Origin: Gilliamella apis
Lineage (GTDB): Bacteria > Pseudomonadota > Gammaproteobacteria > Enterobacterales > Orbaceae
Assembly: GCF_002142155.1 (NCBI RefSeq)
Contig: NZ_NASD01000011.1
Span: forward strand, 25,117-89,116
Length of the DNA stretch: 64,000 nucleotides
Reading direction: 5' to 3'
Under the pieces are notes generated by a model that was not told the origin of the DNA, searched no databases, and was given only the letters and a program-made list of their open reading frames with translations. The position numbers and the translations under genes are program-made. Each line of letters begins with the position of its first letter. Position 1 is the stretch's first letter. Shown here piece by piece: positions 28,194 through 39,498 of the stretch.

Positions 28194-29401
28194 TTTAACC
28201 AGCCACTTGGATCTAATGCTTTACCATCTCGACGAATTTCAAAATAAAGCCCAGCGGTATTTTGACCGCCACTAGAGCCAACAATAGCAATTGGCTGTTG
28301 AGCTCGAACTTTTTCGCCTACTTCAACTAAAACGCGCTGATTATAACCATATAAACTCATATCGCCTTTACCATGTTCAAGTGCAACAACAAATCCATAA
28401 CCTTGTAACCAGCTGGCTAAAATAACTCGTCCATCAGCAATAGCTTTAACTTGAGTGCCATCTCTGGCATCGATAACCATACCTTTCCAACGTAGTTCAC
28501 CTTGTAATGTTTCACCAAATCGATGAATAGTATTACCATTTACTGGCCAATTAAATTGGTGTTGCGGTTTACCAATACCACTGACTCGAGCCATTAATGC
28601 CCGTTCGTTAGCATTAAGTGTGTAATTAGTATTCTTTTGTTGTTTTTCTTCTATATTTTTTGCTTGCCTTGCCTCTTCTTCGGCTATTTTTCGACTTTCT
28701 CGTTCCGCTTGGGCAATTCTAGCCTGTAATTTTGCTTCGTTATTTTTTAACTCGTCTAATTTCTGTTGATTTTTCTGCATTGAAGATTCAAGCAAATTGA
28801 TAGTTTTTTTACGATTCTGGTGATTTTTTTCTAGCGCTAACTGTTCCTGTTTCTGTTTAGTATTTAGCGTTTTTTGCGTGCTCTGTGTCTTTTTCAAAGC
28901 CGTTTTCTTTTCACTAAGTTGAACTTGTGTTTCGCGAAGCATATTTATTTGCTGTTGTCTTGCTTCATTAATATAACGAAAATAGGTAATAAGACGTTCA
29001 TTACGCTCACTTTGTTCGCTAGCAAAAATGAGTTTAAAGTTGGTGTTTTTTCCTAACTTGAAAGCACTTTCTAACTGTTTTGCTAACTCATTGCGTTGTT
29101 GTTGTTGTTTAATTTTTAAATCATCGATTTGTTTAATTAAAGAAATGATTTCACTGTCTAACTTTTTAAGTGTAAGACTATTTTTCTCAATTGATGTTAA
29201 TAATTTTGCTATTTCTATCTCTTGATCTTTAAGATCATTAATTAATTGCGTTCGCTCTTTTTTTTGCTCTGCTAGACGTTTCTCTTGTTCTTCGATTGAA
29301 CGACGTAACGATTGTAATTGTTGATTATCATCTGCATACACAAAGTATGTATTTATTAATCCAATAAAAAATATAATCAACAGTTTATGATAAATAGACA
29401 T
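28190..29401 (-). CDS. envC: murein hydrolase activator EnvC
   Basis: EnvC works at the septum in the periplasm, where FtsEX recruits it to switch on the amidases AmiA and AmiB. A signal peptide covers about 1-23. A long coiled coil rich in Gln, Glu and Lys follows to about 250. The C-terminal LytM/M23 domain has FNWPVNGNTIHRFG, GTQVKAIADGRVILASWLQGYG and MSLYGYNQRVLVEVGEKV. The usual H-x-H metal motif of active M23 enzymes is lost (SLYGYN), as expected for an activator. Length 403 (E. coli 419). Followed by yibQ with a four-base overlap. Confidence 0.94.
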   Translation of the reverse strand: MSIYHKLLIIFFIGLINTYFVYADDNQQLQSLRRSIEEQEKRLAEQKKERTQLINDLKDQEIEIAKLLTSIEKNSLTLKKLDSEIISLIKQIDDLKIKQQQQRNELAKQLESAFKLGKNTNFKLIFASEQSERNERLITYFRYINEARQQQINMLRETQVQLSEKKTALKKTQSTQKTLNTKQKQEQLALEKNHQNRKKTINLLESSMQKNQQKLDELKNNEAKLQARIAQAERESRKIAEEEARQAKNIEEKQQKNTNYTLNANERALMARVSGIGKPQHQFNWPVNGNTIHRFGETLQGELRWKGMVIDARDGTQVKAIADGRVILASWLQGYGFVVALEHGKGDMSLYGYNQRVLVEVGEKVRAQQPIAIVGSSGGQNTAGLYFEIRRDGKALDPSGWLK

Positions 29402-29603
29402 GGCCTTTTTATTTTTGATTTTTTACCAAGCAATATAGATGACTTCACTATACCGACAAATGGCTAAAGATGCAAAATGAAAACTATCATGTGTAGCTTA
29501 ATCAATATAAAGTAATTAGGCATTTCACAAGCTCTAATAAAAAGTATAAAATGTAGCACTATTTAATTTGTAGAAAAATTAATTCAACCATAAAGATAAC
29601 ATC

Positions 29604-30536
29604 ATGCAAAAGTTTAATGTCAAAACCTTCCAAGGTTTAATACTTACGTTACAAGATTACTGGGCTAATCAAGGTTGTACAGTGATTCAGCCATTAGATA
29701 TGGAAGTCGGTGCTGGTACTTCTCATCCAATGACCTGTTTACGAGCACTTGGTCCGGAACCAATTAATGCAGCTTATGTTCAACCATCTCGCCGCCCAAC
29801 TGATGGTCGTTATGGTGAAAACCCGAATAGGTTACAGCATTATTATCAATTTCAAGTTATCTTAAAACCATCACCAGACAACATCCAAGAACTCTATCTA
29901 GGATCTTTAAAGGAACTTGGCCTTCATCCAACTATCAACGATATTCGTTTTGTAGAAGATAACTGGGAAAACCCAACATTAGGTGCATGGGGATTAGGTT
30001 GGGAAGTATGGCTAAATGGCATGGAAGTGACGCAATTTACCTATTTCCAACAAGTCGGTGGGCTTGAATGTAAACCAGTCACCGGTGAAATTACCTATGG
30101 ATTAGAACGACTAGCAATGTATATCCAAGGTGTAGATAGTGTTTACGACTTAGTTTGGAGCGATGGAGCATTTGGTAAAACTACTTATGGTGATGTTTTT
30201 CATCAAAATGAAGTCGAACAATCAACCTATAATTTCGAATACGCTAATATTGATTTCTTATTTTATTGTTTTGAACAACATGAAAAAGAAGCAAAATTAT
30301 TACTTGAATTAGAAAAACCACTACCATTACCAGCTTACGAACGTATTTTGAAAGCAGCTCACTGTTTTAATTTATTAGATGCTCGTAAAGCAATTTCGGT
30401 AACCGAACGCCAACGTTATATATTGCGAATCAGAACATTAACCAAAATGGTGGCTGAAGCATATTACGCATCTCGTGAAGCACTAGGATTTCCAATGTGC
30501 CAAAATTCAAGTTCTAAACCAAATGCAGCAAAGTAG
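29604..30536 (+). CDS. glyQ: glycyl-tRNA synthetase alpha subunit
   Basis: This is the catalytic subunit of the alpha2-beta2 glycyl-tRNA synthetase. The 310 residues begin [21 protein letters not shown] and carry class II motifs, including [40 protein letters not shown] and [16 protein letters not shown]. coli GlyQ has 303. Paired with glyS 13 bases downstream. The leader carries no visible T-box or riboswitch. Confidence 0.97.
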   Translation: MQKFNVKTFQGLILTLQDYWANQGCTVIQPLDMEVGAGTSHPMTCLRALGPEPINAAYVQPSRRPTDGRYGENPNRLQHYYQFQVILKPSPDNIQELYLGSLKELGLHPTINDIRFVEDNWENPTLGAWGLGWEVWLNGMEVTQFTYFQQVGGLECKPVTGEITYGLERLAMYIQGVDSVYDLVWSDGAFGKTTYGDVFHQNEVEQSTYNFEYANIDFLFYCFEQHEKEAKLLLELEKPLPLPAYERILKAAHCFNLLDARKAISVTERQRYILRIRTLTKMVAEAYYASREALGFPMCQNSSSKPNAAK

Positions 30537-30549
30537 GAGTTGATATATT

Positions 30550-32619
30550 ATGCAAAAAACATTTTTAGTGGAAATCGGTACTGAAGAGTTACCACCAAAA
30601 TCACTCCGTACTTTAGCTGAAAGCTTTGCAGCTAATTTTATTGAACAACTTGATAATGCTAATTTAGAACATGGTGAAGTACTTTGGTATGCATCACCAC
30701 GCCGTTTAGCATTAAAAGTTTTGAATTTAAATGATACTCAACCAGATAGCCAAATCGTTAAAAGAGGCCCCGCAGTCAGTGCAGCATTTGATGCAAATGG
30801 TAATCCGACAAAAGCAGCAGAAGGTTGGGCTCGTGGTTGTGGGATTGATATATCACAAGCAGAACGAATTCAAACCGATAAAGGCGAATGGCTATCTTAT
30901 ACTCACAATCAAAAAGGTCAACCTGTTGTTAATTTACTTTGTGATATGGTTAAAAATGCCTTAAATAAATTGCCGATTCCTAAACCGATGCGCTGGGCAG
31001 CTCGTCAAGTTGAATTTATTCGACCTAGTCATACAGTCACGATGTTATATGGTGATGAGCTAGTACCTGGTATCATTTTAGATATTCAATCAAACCGAAT
31101 CATTCGTGGTCACCGCTTTATGGGTGAGCAACAATTTACTATTGATAATGCGGATCAATATCCAGAAATTCTTGAGCAACGTGGTAAAGTCGTCGCTGAC
31201 TATGACAAACGAAAATCAATCATTAAACAGCAAGCTGAAGAAGCAGCTGCTAAACTTAATGGTAAAGCAGACTTAACCGAAAGCTTACTTGAAGAAGTTT
31301 CATCATTAGTTGAATGGCCAGTGGTATTGACTGCTAAATTTGAAGAAAGATTTTTAGCGGTTCCAGCTGAATCATTGGTATATACCATGAAAGGCGATCA
31401 AAAATATTTCCCTGTTTATGACAAACAAGGGAAATTGTTACCAAATTTCATTTTTGTTGCCAATATTGAGTCCAAAGATCCACAAGTTGTTATTTCAGGT
31501 AATGAAAAAGTCGTACGCCCACGTTTAGCTGATGCTGAATTCTTTTATAAAACAGACTTGAAACAAAGCTTAGAAGCTCGTCTTCCTCGCCTTGAAACTG
31601 TTTTATTCCAACAACAATTAGGTACAGTTAAAGATAAAGCACTCCGCATTGAAGCTTTATCAGGTTTTATTGCTGAAAAAACAGGCGCTAATGTTGAACA
31701 AGCCAAACGAGCAGGAAAATTAACTAAATGTGATTTAGTCACCAATACTGTATTTGAATTTCCTGAAACTCAAGGCATTATGGGTCGATACTTAGCGATT
31801 AAAGATGGTGAAAGTATCGAAGTTGCCACGGCTATTGAAGAACAATACAAACCACGTTTTTCTGGTGATGAGTTACCAAGTACAGCGGTTGCTAGTGCGG
31901 TCTCAATTGCAGAGAAAATGGATACATTAGCGGGTATTTTTGGTATTGGACAACATCCAAAAGGAGATAAAGATCCTTTTGCTCTTCGTCGTGCAGCTAT
32001 TGGTGTATTACGCATTATTGTTGAAAAAGATTTACCTATTGATTTAGTTGAATTAGCTAATTTTGCCACATCATTATATGGTGATAAATTAACTAACCAA
32101 AATGTTGTTGAAGACATTGTCAACTTTATGCAAGGTCGATTCCGAGCTTGGTATCAAGAAAAAGGATTTGCTATCGATACGATTCAAGCTGTACTTGCCA
32201 TCAATCCAACTAGACCGGCTGATTTTGATGCCCGTGTCAACGCTGTAACACATTTTAGAACGTTGCCAGAAGCTTCTTCATTAGCTGAAGCTAATAAGCG
32301 AGTATCAAATATTTTATCGAAGACCGCAGATACTATTCCTGAAAATATTAACGCTTCATTGCTCGAAGCTGGTGCTGAAGGCGAATTAGCGATGCAAATA
32401 GCGGTATTAACAGATAAGTTAGCTCCTTATTTTGCTAAGGGACAATATCAAGAGGCTTTAGTTGAATTAGCATCACTTAAAGCACCTATAGATACCTTTT
32501 TTGAGAAAGTTATGGTGATGGTTGATGATGAAAAAATTAAATTAAATCGCTTGGCTCTTTTAAAGAAACTACAAAATTTATTTTTGAAAGTTGCCGATAT
32601 TTCATTATTACAATCATAA
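30550..32619 (+). CDS. glyS: glycyl-tRNA synthetase beta subunit
   Basis: The beta subunit binds tRNA-Gly for the alpha subunit. The 689 residues match E. coli GlyS (689). It opens with [19 protein letters not shown] and shows the HD-like middle ([27 protein letters not shown]) and a C-terminal anticodon-binding domain ([20 protein letters not shown]). A ribosome-binding site AGGAG overlaps the end of glyQ. A hairpin 24 bases after the stop separates it from the yciC-like gene. Confidence 0.97.
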   Translation: MQKTFLVEIGTEELPPKSLRTLAESFAANFIEQLDNANLEHGEVLWYASPRRLALKVLNLNDTQPDSQIVKRGPAVSAAFDANGNPTKAAEGWARGCGIDISQAERIQTDKGEWLSYTHNQKGQPVVNLLCDMVKNALNKLPIPKPMRWAARQVEFIRPSHTVTMLYGDELVPGIILDIQSNRIIRGHRFMGEQQFTIDNADQYPEILEQRGKVVADYDKRKSIIKQQAEEAAAKLNGKADLTESLLEEVSSLVEWPVVLTAKFEERFLAVPAESLVYTMKGDQKYFPVYDKQGKLLPNFIFVANIESKDPQVVISGNEKVVRPRLADAEFFYKTDLKQSLEARLPRLETVLFQQQLGTVKDKALRIEALSGFIAEKTGANVEQAKRAGKLTKCDLVTNTVFEFPETQGIMGRYLAIKDGESIEVATAIEEQYKPRFSGDELPSTAVASAVSIAEKMDTLAGIFGIGQHPKGDKDPFALRRAAIGVLRIIVEKDLPIDLVELANFATSLYGDKLTNQNVVEDIVNFMQGRFRAWYQEKGFAIDTIQAVLAINPTRPADFDARVNAVTHFRTLPEASSLAEANKRVSNILSKTADTIPENINASLLEAGAEGELAMQIAVLTDKLAPYFAKGQYQEALVELASLKAPIDTFFEKVMVMVDDEKIKLNRLALLKKLQNLFLKVADISLLQS

Positions 32620-32642
32620 TTATTAAATTGAATTTATACACC

Positions 32643-32664
32643 GTGGTAATACTTGTATTACCAC
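32643..32664 (+). promoter_or_regulatory. perfect palindromic hairpin between glyS and the yciC-like gene
   Basis: Arms GTGGTAATAC and GTATTACCAC flank a two-base centre. The 22-base palindrome ends 12 bases before the next ATG and has no T-run. In size, shape and position it resembles the hairpin before recJ. Confidence 0.6.
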
Positions 32665-32676
32665 ATAAAAGGAAAC

Positions 32677-33492
32677 ATGATGGATTCACAAAAAAACCTT
32701 TCATTTACAGCTATTTTTCAACAAACGATTAACTTTATCCGTAATCGATTTTCCCTAATAGCAATATCAAGTATTGTACTTGGTTTAATTAATACTTTAG
32801 TTATATATTCTGTAATTAATCCTAACCAACTAATGCTAGAATTAGAGTATTTTAATCAATTCGGTATGATTCCCGATTATTTTATGAAAACCGTCATAAT
32901 TCTATATTTGGTGAATATAGTTTTGGTTTCAATAATATTAAGCATTATCTGTAATTTATCAATGAGTAACAAACTTAATCCAAGTTTAATATTGTCACGA
33001 ATACTACCAATATGCCTGAATATACTTGGTTTTTCTGTTTTATATATGTTAATTTGTATTCCTATCGCTATTTTATTCTTACTGGTCTTTAGCATAATAG
33101 GATTGCTTGTACCCAAAATGGTATCATTACTATTAATATTGGTGATAGGTTGTACGGTTTTAGTAATTTATAAGTCGATTTTTAATTATTTTCTCGTTTC
33201 AGCAGCACAACCTAACTCGACGCCTTTTTTTCAAAGATTTAACGCCTGCCACATGTTTTTCTTCCAAAATTGGAAAGCGCCTGTTTTAATGATTTTAATC
33301 AGCGTTATTTTTACTGGAATACTAAATGGTATAAGTTCTTTAGGAAAAAATATTGTTTTTGATGTTATATCTACCTCACTAGGTGTGTTTGCTGATTTCT
33401 TTATATTTAGCTTCTTTTATCGTTTATACAGCATAAATAATAATATTGAATCGACAAAATCAGACGATAATAACAAACTAATAATTTCTTAA
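32677..33492 (+). CDS. YciC-family inner membrane protein (UPF0259)
   Basis: A 272-residue membrane protein with about six helices. Its plan matches E. coli YciC: a short N-terminus, first helix SLIAISSIVLGLINTLVIYSV, two long central helical hairpins, then a cytoplasmic segment FQRFNACHMFFFQNWKAP and a last helix before FFYRLYSI. The role of YciC is not known. I chose ATG 32677 because AAAGGA lies immediately before it (the next ATG follows at once); an upstream in-frame TTG at 32653 falls inside the hairpin. It is the last gene of the glyQ-glyS run. Confidence 0.7.
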   Translation: MMDSQKNLSFTAIFQQTINFIRNRFSLIAISSIVLGLINTLVIYSVINPNQLMLELEYFNQFGMIPDYFMKTVIILYLVNIVLVSIILSIICNLSMSNKLNPSLILSRILPICLNILGFSVLYMLICIPIAILFLLVFSIIGLLVPKMVSLLLILVIGCTVLVIYKSIFNYFLVSAAQPNSTPFFQRFNACHMFFFQNWKAPVLMILISVIFTGILNGISSLGKNIVFDVISTSLGVFADFFIFSFFYRLYSINNNIESTKSDDNNKLIIS

Positions 33493-33577
33493 TTATCATT
33501 AATCCCTATTAATAAAATTTAATAGGGATTATTAATTTCTAATTCTCACCAAAAATCTTTATGTTACGGTTATTATT

Positions 33578-34063
33578 ATGACGCCAGCCATTAGATTACT
33601 AAAAAATCAGAAAATAAAATTTAATATTCATCAATATCAGCACGATGCCGATCAGACTCATTATGGTCAAGAAGCCGCAAATAAGCTTGGATTAGAACTT
33701 AATATTGCTACTAGTCAAATATTTAAAACTTTAATAGTGAGTATCAATGGTGATAATAAGACATTGGCTGTTTGTGTTATACCAGTTAATTGTTCTTTAG
33801 ATCTAAAACAAGTTGCTAAAATACTAGATTGTAAAAAAATTGAGTTGGCAGATCCACATTTAGCACAAAAAACGACTGGCTATATAGTGGGTGGAATCAG
33901 CCCATTGGGTCAAAAAAAATTATTACCGACACTGATTGATATTAGTGCTAAACAGTACCAAACTATGTTGGTTTCTGGTGGCAAAAGAGGATTAGAAATT
34001 GAAATATCTCCAGCTGATTTAGCCAATCTATTGAATGCTAAATTTAGCAAATTGTCTAATTAA
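33578..34063 (+). CDS. ybaK: Cys-tRNA(Pro)/Cys-tRNA(Cys) deacylase YbaK
   Basis: YbaK hydrolyses Cys-tRNA-Pro made in error by ProRS. The 161 residues (E. coli 159) begin TPAIRLLKNQKIKFNIHQY and contain the YbaK/EbsC features FKTLIVSINGDNKTLAVCVIPV, GYIVGGISPLGQKKLLPTLID and LVSGGKRGLEIEISPADL. The conserved Lys near KTL is the catalytic-site residue. It complements the ProS editing domain encoded at 18.7 kb. It is converging on hupA with a hairpin between. Confidence 0.94.
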   Translation: MTPAIRLLKNQKIKFNIHQYQHDADQTHYGQEAANKLGLELNIATSQIFKTLIVSINGDNKTLAVCVIPVNCSLDLKQVAKILDCKKIELADPHLAQKTTGYIVGGISPLGQKKLLPTLIDISAKQYQTMLVSGGKRGLEIEISPADLANLLNAKFSKLSN

Positions 34064-34145
34064 CTATATTGATAAAAATTGATAATAATTAAGAAAAACA
34101 AACAGATTCTAAAAAGAAAAAAGAAGGGAATTTGAGATTAACAAC

Positions 34146-34174
34146 AAGGCCATAACTTATCCATGTATGGCCTT
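34146..34174 (-). terminator. stem-loop after hupA
   Basis: Arms AAGGCCATA and TATGGCCTT pair over nine bp with an 11-base loop, about 45 bases past the hupA stop. The trailing T-run is weak on both strands. A second smaller stem CCTATCA/TGATAGG lies closer to the gene. Confidence 0.5.
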
Positions 34175-34217
34175 AGATGCTACCCTATCAATAATGATAG
34201 GAAAAAAAGCAGTAATA

Positions 34218-34490
34218 TTATTTGATTGCTTCTTTTAAGCTTTTACCCGAAACAAATGCAGGCACTTTGCTTGCTGCAATTTTGATTTCTTTACCAGTTT
34301 TTGGATTACGGCCAATACGAGCTTTACGAGCATTAACTTTAAATGTACCAAAACCAACTAGTTGAACCGGCTCACCAGCTTTTAGTGATTCAGTGATAGC
34401 AGCAAGAGTTGCTTCTAACGCTGTTTTAGCGGCAACTTTAGTAATATCAGCTTTACTAGCGATAGCATCTACAAGTTCTGTTTTATTCAT
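34218..34490 (-). CDS. hupA: DNA-binding protein HU-alpha
   Basis: HU bends and compacts DNA in the nucleoid. The 90 residues are the full HU length and contain the diagnostic segment [24 protein letters not shown], with the Pro at the tip of the DNA-binding arm. [11 protein letters not shown] at the start is as in E. coli HupA. I use hupA because the order hemE-yjaG-hupA matches E. coli. GGAGATATCC upstream supplies the ribosome-binding site. The 170 bases upstream hold its promoter region. Confidence 0.95.
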   Translation of the reverse strand: MNKTELVDAIASKADITKVAAKTALEATLAAITESLKAGEPVQLVGFGTFKVNARKARIGRNPKTGKEIKIAASKVPAFVSGKSLKEAIK

Positions 34491-34667
34491 GGAGATATCC
34501 TTACATATTTATTTTATTGTTAAAGTTAACATTTTTTAGCAAAGTTAATCACTTAATTTTGCTTCTGTAAACATTATTCAGATTACATTGTTGTTAAATG
34601 TAGTCTATATTTGTGTAATGTTAAAGAAAAATTTAATAAAAATTAAAAAAATCACTCCGTAAGCGAC

Positions 34668-35261
34668 TTAATTGCTCAAAAAAACACCAATATTGCTCGT
34701 TTTAGTCAATCTTATATCTTCCTTTAGGCCTTTAATTAGATCAACCATTTCATTGTTTTCATTACTTAATAATCGAAAAATATCCCATTGTAAGTCAAAT
34801 TCTTCAACAACACTAGGTAATTGCGATTGTTCTTGCTCCGAAAGTTCAATATTATCCTTAGTCATTTCAAATTCAGCCACTGTAGTAGCCGATATACTAC
34901 TCACTTTAGCCGAATGTTCGACTATTTCACCACTGATATAAGAATGTAAAATCTCGCTCAGCGCCTGACAAGCATCAATAGCAGGATAAACCATATACGG
35001 ACTATCCTCGTTGAGGATTGGAATTATCAATTCCAGTTTTTCAAGTTGTAAATCAAAATTGATTTTAACATTTTCTACTAATAATGACTCCCAGATTAAA
35101 TCAAGAATTTTTTTATAGCCGACAGCTGATTGTTCATCTTGTTGTAAACGGCAATAATAAACATAGTTTGGATACATTCGTTCACATAAACAAATCATAA
35201 ATAAACGCTGTTGCCATACAGCTAGCTTTGCTATTCTCAATTGAACTGGATTTTTAATCAT
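34668..35261 (-). CDS. yjaG: DUF416 family protein YjaG
   Basis: A 197-residue cytosolic protein with good similarity over its length to E. coli Yja[43 protein letters not shown] and [17 protein letters not shown]. It ends [26 protein letters not shown] before the last residues. The function of the DUF416 family is unknown. Its ATG overlaps the stop of hemE by four bases, so it is probably coupled to hemE. E. coli has nfi between the two. Confidence 0.9.
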   Translation of the reverse strand: MIKNPVQLRIAKLAVWQQRLFMICLCERMYPNYVYYCRLQQDEQSAVGYKKILDLIWESLLVENVKINFDLQLEKLELIIPILNEDSPYMVYPAIDACQALSEILHSYISGEIVEHSAKVSSISATTVAEFEMTKDNIELSEQEQSQLPSVVEEFDLQWDIFRLLSNENNEMVDLIKGLKEDIRLTKTSNIGVFLSN

Positions 35262-36328
35262 AAATGGAACCTTTTGGACTGTTGATGTACTGCATTAACT
35301 AAATATTGTACATGCTCAATTGGGGTATCTTGATGAATACCATGCCCTAGATTAAAAATATGGCCATTATAGTGACCAAAATCAGTCAGCACCGATTCAA
35401 CTTGAGACTCTATGGTTTCTCTGTTAGCGTACAATATTGAAGGATCTAGATTACCTTGTATAGCAATATTACCCTTTTGAGCAATTAGATTCAAATCCAC
35501 TGTCCAATCAACACCTATTGCATCACTTCCTGATTGACAAATTGTATCCAACCATAAACCGCCCCCTTTGGTAAATAGCGTAACAGGGACATAAGAAGTA
35601 ATATTGTTACTTTTCTTACCACGCTTTAATTGCGAAAGAATTAATTGCATATAATGTAAAGAAAATGCAGGATAACTTTGATGGCTAAGTACCCCACCCC
35701 AAGTATCAAATATCATAATTGCTTGCGCACCGGCATCAATTTGTGCATTTAGATACATTGCCACACTATTAGCCAATTTTTCTAATAATAGATGTAACGC
35801 TTTTGGTTCACAATAAAGCATTTTCTTTATTTTTGTAAAAGCTTTACTACTACCACCTTCAATCATATAAGTGGCTAATGTCCATGGACTACCAGAAAAG
35901 CCAATTAAGGGGACTTTACCAGCTAACTCTTGCTTAGTTAAACGAATAGCATCCATCACATATTTAAGTGATAGTTCTGGATCGGGTATTGGCAATTGTT
36001 CTATATCTACCAAACTAGAAATTGTTTTTTCAAATTTTGGACCTTCACCAGCTTCAAAATATAATCCAAGTCCCATAGCATCAGGAATGGTTAAGATGTC
36101 AGAAAAGATAATTGCGGCATCAAGTTCAAAGCGTCGCAACGGTTGTAAAGTCACTTCACATGCGAGTTCTGGCGTTTGACACATTGTCATAAAATCACCG
36201 GCTTTTGCTCTAAGCTGTCGATATTCAGGCAAATAGCGACCAGCTTGACGCATCATCCAAACTGGCGTGTAATCTACCGGCAAACACTGTAATGCGCGTA
36301 AGTAACGATCGTTTTTCAATTGGCTCAT
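35258..36328 (-). CDS. hemE: uroporphyrinogen decarboxylase
   Basis: HemE converts uroporphyrinogen III to coproporphyrinogen III in heme synthesis. The 356 residues (E. coli 354) begin with the family signature [20 protein letters not shown], containing the substrate-binding Arg residues. [23 protein letters not shown] includes the catalytic Asp. [17 protein letters not shown] and [16 protein letters not shown] are also characteristic. Downstream yjaG overlaps by four bases and hupA follows. Confidence 0.97.
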   Translation of the reverse strand: MSQLKNDRYLRALQCLPVDYTPVWMMRQAGRYLPEYRQLRAKAGDFMTMCQTPELACEVTLQPLRRFELDAAIIFSDILTIPDAMGLGLYFEAGEGPKFEKTISSLVDIEQLPIPDPELSLKYVMDAIRLTKQELAGKVPLIGFSGSPWTLATYMIEGGSSKAFTKIKKMLYCEPKALHLLLEKLANSVAMYLNAQIDAGAQAIMIFDTWGGVLSHQSYPAFSLHYMQLILSQLKRGKKSNNITSYVPVTLFTKGGGLWLDTICQSGSDAIGVDWTVDLNLIAQKGNIAIQGNLDPSILYANRETIESQVESVLTDFGHYNGHIFNLGHGIHQDTPIEHVQYLVNAVHQQSKRFHL

Positions 36329-36410
36329 CTTTTAGTTCTATAAATTTGCTAGTTGCTAATAAAATAGTTAAAGCGACATTTTAGTTAGCTAAAAATATTT
36401 TATGCGACAG

Positions 36411-37316
36411 TTATTTTCGTTCCGCAGGCTGAGATAAGATTCGCTGCGCATAACGAATTAACGTTTCGGAGATATTTTGCATTACACTACTTTCAGGAGC
36501 AAAGCGATGCCAATACAGCATCCGTCTTTGGAATAAACCTTCAGTTAAATTAACTAATTCCCCTGTTTTTAACTCTTGCTCAACTTGTAACATAGGAATC
36601 ATACAACATGCAGAACCTTGTTTAGCTAACTGAACAAAAGCTTCTGACGAACTAGTGATATGGCAAATTACACTGCCTGGTGTCAAATTAAAATTTTCCT
36701 GTAAAAAGGCTTGATGCATATCATCTAAGTGATCAAAAGCGACCGCTGGTGCTTTTAAAAGCGATGAACGGGTTACCCCATTCGGAAAATATTTTTTTGC
36801 AAATTCGGGCGAAGCAACAAAGATATAATCTAATGCGCCTAATAAATCTGATAAGCATCCTGGTAAAGGATTTGGTTGAATACTAATTGCAGCTACAACA
36901 GTACCTAAGCGTAAAAGCTCTAAGGTATGCTCTTCATCTTTAACTTGAATATCAAAACGTAAAATATTTTTATCGAGAACTGGTTTTAATGCAGGTAAAA
37001 ACCATGTCGCTAAAGAATCGGCATTAATAGCAATTGATAATGACAATGGTGTAGTATTTTGTTCATTATCACCTAACCATTGCTGCTCTAATAATTCAAC
37101 TTGATGCAATAATCCGAGAAGATGTTCACCTTGCTTGGTTGCTTTTGGAGGAATAGTTCGTACTAATAGTTGCTGACCAAAAAAGCTTTCTAATTGCTTA
37201 ATACGTTGCGAAACCGCTGGTTGTGTGATACACAGTTTATCGGCCGCTCGTTCAAATCCTCGTTCTTTTATCACTGCATCTAATGCTTGTAATGCTCTAT
37301 AATCTGGACGCTTCAT
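36411..37316 (-). CDS. argP: LysR-family regulator ArgP (IciA)
   Basis: ArgP activates argO, dapB, lysA and other genes in response to arginine and lysine. The 301 residues follow E. coli ArgP almost throughout. The N-terminal winged HTH is [20 protein letters not shown] followed by [14 protein letters not shown]. The effector domain has [32 protein letters not shown] and [14 protein letters not shown]. It is divergent from rpiA, as in E. coli. The intergenic region holds both promoters. Confidence 0.95.
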   Translation of the reverse strand: MKRPDYRALQALDAVIKERGFERAADKLCITQPAVSQRIKQLESFFGQQLLVRTIPPKATKQGEHLLGLLHQVELLEQQWLGDNEQNTTPLSLSIAINADSLATWFLPALKPVLDKNILRFDIQVKDEEHTLELLRLGTVVAAISIQPNPLPGCLSDLLGALDYIFVASPEFAKKYFPNGVTRSSLLKAPAVAFDHLDDMHQAFLQENFNLTPGSVICHITSSSEAFVQLAKQGSACCMIPMLQVEQELKTGELVNLTEGLFQRRMLYWHRFAPESSVMQNISETLIRYAQRILSQPAERK

Positions 37317-37527
37317 AATCTCTTTACTAATGATTTGATCTTTGCTTGATCATTCAAGCTATTTTTATTTTGCAAAAAATTTGAAATCGATCTAAAACTT
37401 TATAGATTTTCTTAAAATACTAATGATTTTTGCTCTCCAATTGGTTACTATGCCATATATTGAACAATTTTGCTTTTAAAATTTTAAATTTTTTTTGATC
37501 AAAATCATATTTACATACGGTGATATC

Positions 37528-38187
37528 ATGACACAAGATGAACTAAAAAAGGCTGTAGGCTGGTCAGCGCTAAAATATGTTAAGCCTGATTCATTAGTTG
37601 GCGTAGGAACAGGGTCTACTGCGGCGCATTTTATTGATGCACTTGCGACAATAAAAGATCAGATAAAAGGAACTGTCTCTAGTTCAGAAGTATCAACTGA
37701 AAAATTAAAAAGCTATGGAATCCCCGTATTAGACTGCAATGAAGTTGATAGTTTAGATATATATGTCGATGGTGCCGATGAAATTAATCATCATATGCAA
37801 ATGATTAAAGGAGGTGGAGCAGCGTTAACTCGTGAAAAAATTGTATCAGCTCTAGCTAAACAATTTGTTTGTATCGTTGATGAATCTAAAGTTGTCGATG
37901 TCCTTGGCAAATTTCCTCTACCAGTAGAAGTGATACCTATGGCTCGTTCTTATGTTGCTAGAGAATTGTTCAAACTTGGTGGCAAACCAATTTATCGCCA
38001 AGGTGTTATAACCGATAATGGTAATGTTATTTTAGACGTTCATGACCTTGTTATTGCCAAACCAATGGAATTGGAAAATCGTATTAACAGCATTGCTGGG
38101 GTAGTTACTGTTGGATTATTTGCCAATAAAGGGGCCGATATCGCTTTAGTCGGTACTCGTTCTGGTGTAAAAGAATTAATAAAATAA
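37528..38187 (+). CDS. rpiA: ribose-5-phosphate isomerase A
   Basis: RpiA interconverts ribose 5-phosphate and ribulose 5-phosphate. The 219 residues from ATG 37528 equal E. coli RpiA in length. Motifs include [13 protein letters not shown] (phosphate loop), [21 protein letters not shown] with the catalytic Asp and Glu, and [24 protein letters not shown] reject the upstream in-frame start at 37495 because it adds an unconserved segment. GGTGAT precedes ATG 37528. It lies 70 bases before serA. Confidence 0.95.
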   Translation: MTQDELKKAVGWSALKYVKPDSLVGVGTGSTAAHFIDALATIKDQIKGTVSSSEVSTEKLKSYGIPVLDCNEVDSLDIYVDGADEINHHMQMIKGGGAALTREKIVSALAKQFVCIVDESKVVDVLGKFPLPVEVIPMARSYVARELFKLGGKPIYRQGVITDNGNVILDVHDLVIAKPMELENRINSIAGVVTVGLFANKGADIALVGTRSGVKELIK

Positions 38188-38256
38188 AAATTTACATTTT
38201 TGATGGATAATTTTGTATTTGCAATCAATTAAAATATTAAGCATAGAGAGGAATAA

Positions 38257-39498
38257 ATGGTTGTTCAGGCATTAACGAAAGATGAAAATAAGTTTCTATT
38301 ACTTGAAGGTATCCACCCTAGTGCAGTTGAAACACTTAAATCAGCGGGCTTTAACAACATTGAGTATCATAAAGGCGCACTATCGAAATCTGAGCTGGAA
38401 ACAGCTTTAAAAGATGCCAGATTTATTGGTATTCGTTCCAGAACCCATTTAACTAAGGACATCATCGATGCCGCACCAAAATTAGCCGGTATTGGTTGCT
38501 TTTGTATTGGCACTAATCAAGTTGAACTTGACGCAGCGACGGTTAAAGGAATTCCAGTTTTTAATGCGCCATTTTCAAATACTCGCTCTGTGGCAGAACT
38601 GGTATTAGCTGAAGCAATATTATTACTTCGCCGAGTACCTGAAGCTAATGCTAAAGCTCATCAGGGTAAATGGAATAAACTTGCCACAGGTTCGCACGAA
38701 GCCCGAGGAAAAAATTTAGGTATCATTGGTTATGGTCATATAGGTAGCCAGTTGAGTGTATTAGCTGAATCATTAGGAATGAATGTCTATTTTTATGATA
38801 TTGAAACTAAATTGCCATTAGGAAATGCTAAACAAATTCCAACAATGCGGGAATTACTTGCTATGAGTGATATTGTCAGTATGCATGTTCCAGAAAATCC
38901 AACCACAATTAAAATGATTAGCCAACCTGAAATCGATATGATGAAAACAGGTGCAATATTGCTCAACGCATCACGTGGTACCGTGATTGATATCAAGGCG
39001 CTAACACAAGCATTAGAAACCAATAAACTAAATGGTGCAGCAATTGATGTTTTCCCAACAGAACCCGCTACCAATAATGATCCTTTTGAATCACCTTTAT
39101 GTAAATTTGATAATGTTATTATTACCCCTCATATTGGCGGTTCAACCAGTGAAGCTCAAGAAAATATTGGTATTGAGGTTGCAACCAAATTAGCGAAATA
39201 TTCTGATACTGGTGCAACCCTTTCAGCGGTTAACTTCCCTGAAGCTTCATTACCGATTCCAGCAAAAGGTTCAAGCCGTTTTATCAATATTCACCATAAT
39301 CAACCAGGGGTATTAACGGCTATCAATACATTATTTGCTGAACAAGGTCTAAATATTTCTGCCCAATATCTACAAACTGATGCTAAAATAGGTTATGTTG
39401 TTATTGATATTGATAGAGTTGAACAAAATAAAGCCGAAGAATTATTAATTAAGCTGAAAAGTGTAACAGGTACTATTCGAGCAAGATTATTATTTTAA
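38257..39498 (+). CDS. serA: D-3-phosphoglycerate dehydrogenase
   Basis: SerA opens serine synthesis by oxidising 3-phosphoglycerate. The 413 residues (E. coli 410) carry the NAD-binding motif GIIGYGHIGSQLSVLAESLG, catalytic Arg in LLNASRGTVIDIKAL, Glu in DVFPTEPATNNDPF and His in NVIITPHIGGSTSEA. The C-terminal ACT domain (HHNQPGVLTAINTLFAEQGLNI) should bind serine for feedback inhibition. AGAGAGGA lies before the ATG. It follows rpiA closely and may be cotranscribed. sdaB in the same window degrades what this enzyme helps make. Confidence 0.97.
   Translation: MVVQALTKDENKFLLLEGIHPSAVETLKSAGFNNIEYHKGALSKSELETALKDARFIGIRSRTHLTKDIIDAAPKLAGIGCFCIGTNQVELDAATVKGIPVFNAPFSNTRSVAELVLAEAILLLRRVPEANAKAHQGKWNKLATGSHEARGKNLGIIGYGHIGSQLSVLAESLGMNVYFYDIETKLPLGNAKQIPTMRELLAMSDIVSMHVPENPTTIKMISQPEIDMMKTGAILLNASRGTVIDIKALTQALETNKLNGAAIDVFPTEPATNNDPFESPLCKFDNVIITPHIGGSTSEAQENIGIEVATKLAKYSDTGATLSAVNFPEASLPIPAKGSSRFINIHHNQPGVLTAINTLFAEQGLNISAQYLQTDAKIGYVVIDIDRVEQNKAEELLIKLKSVTGTIRARLLF

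Noticed and set aside
31200..32123. Several minus-strand frames within glyS
   Set aside because: Serine- and leucine-rich translations opposite a conserved synthetase gene, with no start signals; antisense shadows.
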